64,000 bases of DNA from Pyrocephalus nanus (taxonomy: Eukaryota > Chordata > Aves > Passeriformes > Tyrannidae): NCBI GenBank assembly GCA_038380795.1, contig CM076266.1, positions 9,384,001-9,448,000 on the forward strand. Reading direction: 5' to 3'. This document shows, in pieces, positions 63,501 through 64,000 of the stretch. Below the pieces are notes generated by a model. That model was not told the DNA's origin. It was given only the letters and a program-made list of their open reading frames with translations, and did not search any database. Numbering within the stretch: the stretch's first letter is position 1; every line of letters begins with the position of its first letter. A program made the translations under genes and the position numbers.

Positions 63501-64000
63501 ACAATTAAAAAGACCCCACTACTGCTGTCATTCAGTGATACTTTAAAAATAGCACCGCTAAGCAGGTGGTGAGTAGTGATTACTGCGCTCGCTGTCACCG
63601 ACTGACTGCAGATTGTGCACACAGCACATCTATGCCAAGATATCTGGTTATTTTTGTTACTCATCTTCTCCCTTCCTACTCATCAACTTTACCTCAATGT
63701 GTTTTTCAGCTGTAACATGCTGAGTTTTAAACTGCAGCCTCCTGAAGGCAGGGATTATCACACTACACTTGGCTGCTACCTCTAGACCGGGTCTTAGACT
63801 CTAAACTAAACCTTCAGCCTCAGACATTGGTAATCACTCAATGGCATCTTCAGAGACAGCCTTGACCCCATAATGGTAAATACAAGCAATAAAGGGTTAA
63901 GCTTTTTGGTTTCTGAAGACTTTTTGACAGCTATAACTGCTGAAAGAAACAAGGAAACTGGATTTGGTATGCAGTGAAAGCAGCAACCTGCAGGTTGTAA

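Larger units (their letters stand above)
37897..64000 (-). other. PTPRN2 upstream intron(s), to the window edge
   Basis: 26 kb upstream of the first recognised exon. The expected preceding exon (ending in a Leu-rich helix and a Gly codon split after its first base) was looked for next to candidate donors and not found, so this may be one long intron or may hide short exons. Contents: (TTTG)n just above the acceptor (37907-37929), (AT)n at 39729-39751, a CpG cluster at about 40545-41115, a short hairpin at 45551-45575, G14 at 48883-48896, a possible poly(A) mini-retroposon at 50517-50597, A-runs near 51455, a palindrome at 58061-58074 and a decayed CR1 at about 59915-60570. The rest looks like unique AT-rich sequence. 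Confidence 0.65.

Noticed and set aside
63404..63664. Minus-strand 86-codon frame ending at a GTACGT donor-like site
   Set aside because: Considered as an upstream PTPRN2 exon, but the peptide lacks the Cys-rich or Leu-rich RESP18-homology motifs, and its phase cannot be tied to the exon at 37779.
1..64000. Intronic microRNA of the miR-153 family, known to lie in a PTPRN2 intron in mammals
   Set aside because: No match to the mature sequence or its complement was seen by eye. The host intron lies nearer the 3' end of the gene, outside this window.
1..64000. CRISPR arrays, tRNA/rRNA genes, bacterial-type operons or terminators
   Set aside because: Nothing of the kind was seen. The sequence is vertebrate intronic DNA with simple repeats that do not show the spacing of a CRISPR array.

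Overview
The window looks like vertebrate, most likely avian, genomic DNA. It is AT-rich and almost entirely intronic. The recognisable interspersed repeats are CR1 LINE copies of the sauropsid kind, with no L1/Alu-type load. Crocodilian or turtle DNA is not formally excluded by CR1 alone. The compact introns (1.3-13.5 kb between the exons seen) fit a bird.

The only protein-coding gene I can support is PTPRN2 (phogrin / IA-2beta), a receptor-type protein-tyrosine-phosphatase-like protein of dense-core secretory vesicles, on the minus strand. Six internal exons assemble into one uninterrupted frame, in transcript order: 37779-37896, 32914-33076, 18933-19407, 12528-12782, 11156-11196 (a 41-nt microexon) and 9112-9479. 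Every junction has GT/AG ends and matching phases (1-2-0-1-1-0-2). Together they give 1420 nt, about 473 codons. This covers the luminal pro-region, from the end of the RESP18-homology part to the GYIVT segment that opens the mature ectodomain, and includes a conserved dibasic (KK) processing site. The signal-peptide exons upstream (above 37896) and the membrane-proximal, transmembrane and phosphatase exons downstream (below 9112) were not recognised, so this is the middle of the gene.

Layout: 1-9111 is the downstream intron, with a CR1 3' fragment (about 2632-2790), a rearranged antisense CR1 with RT remnants (about 6713-7655), a perfect 10-bp-arm palindrome (8931-8952) and poly(A)/poly(T) tracts. 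9112-19407 holds four exons with short introns. 19408-32913 is a 13.5-kb intron carrying a 389-bp 5'-truncated copy of a non-CR1 LINE (20239-20627), flanked by a 9-bp target-site duplication and CpG-rich, plus a CpG-rich island-like block (about 21427-21970) and a CAG microsatellite. 32914-37896 holds two exons. 37897-64000 is 26 kb without a recognised exon. It contains a CpG cluster (about 40545-41115), a possible tiny poly(A) retroposon (50517-50597), conserved-element-like AT-rich blocks and an old decayed CR1 (about 59915-60570).

I saw no tRNA, rRNA, CRISPR array, operon or complete mobile element. The most interesting feature is the non-CR1 LINE tail with a C-terminal zinc-finger-like frame. 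It may be a horizontally acquired family, but that needs a database search.
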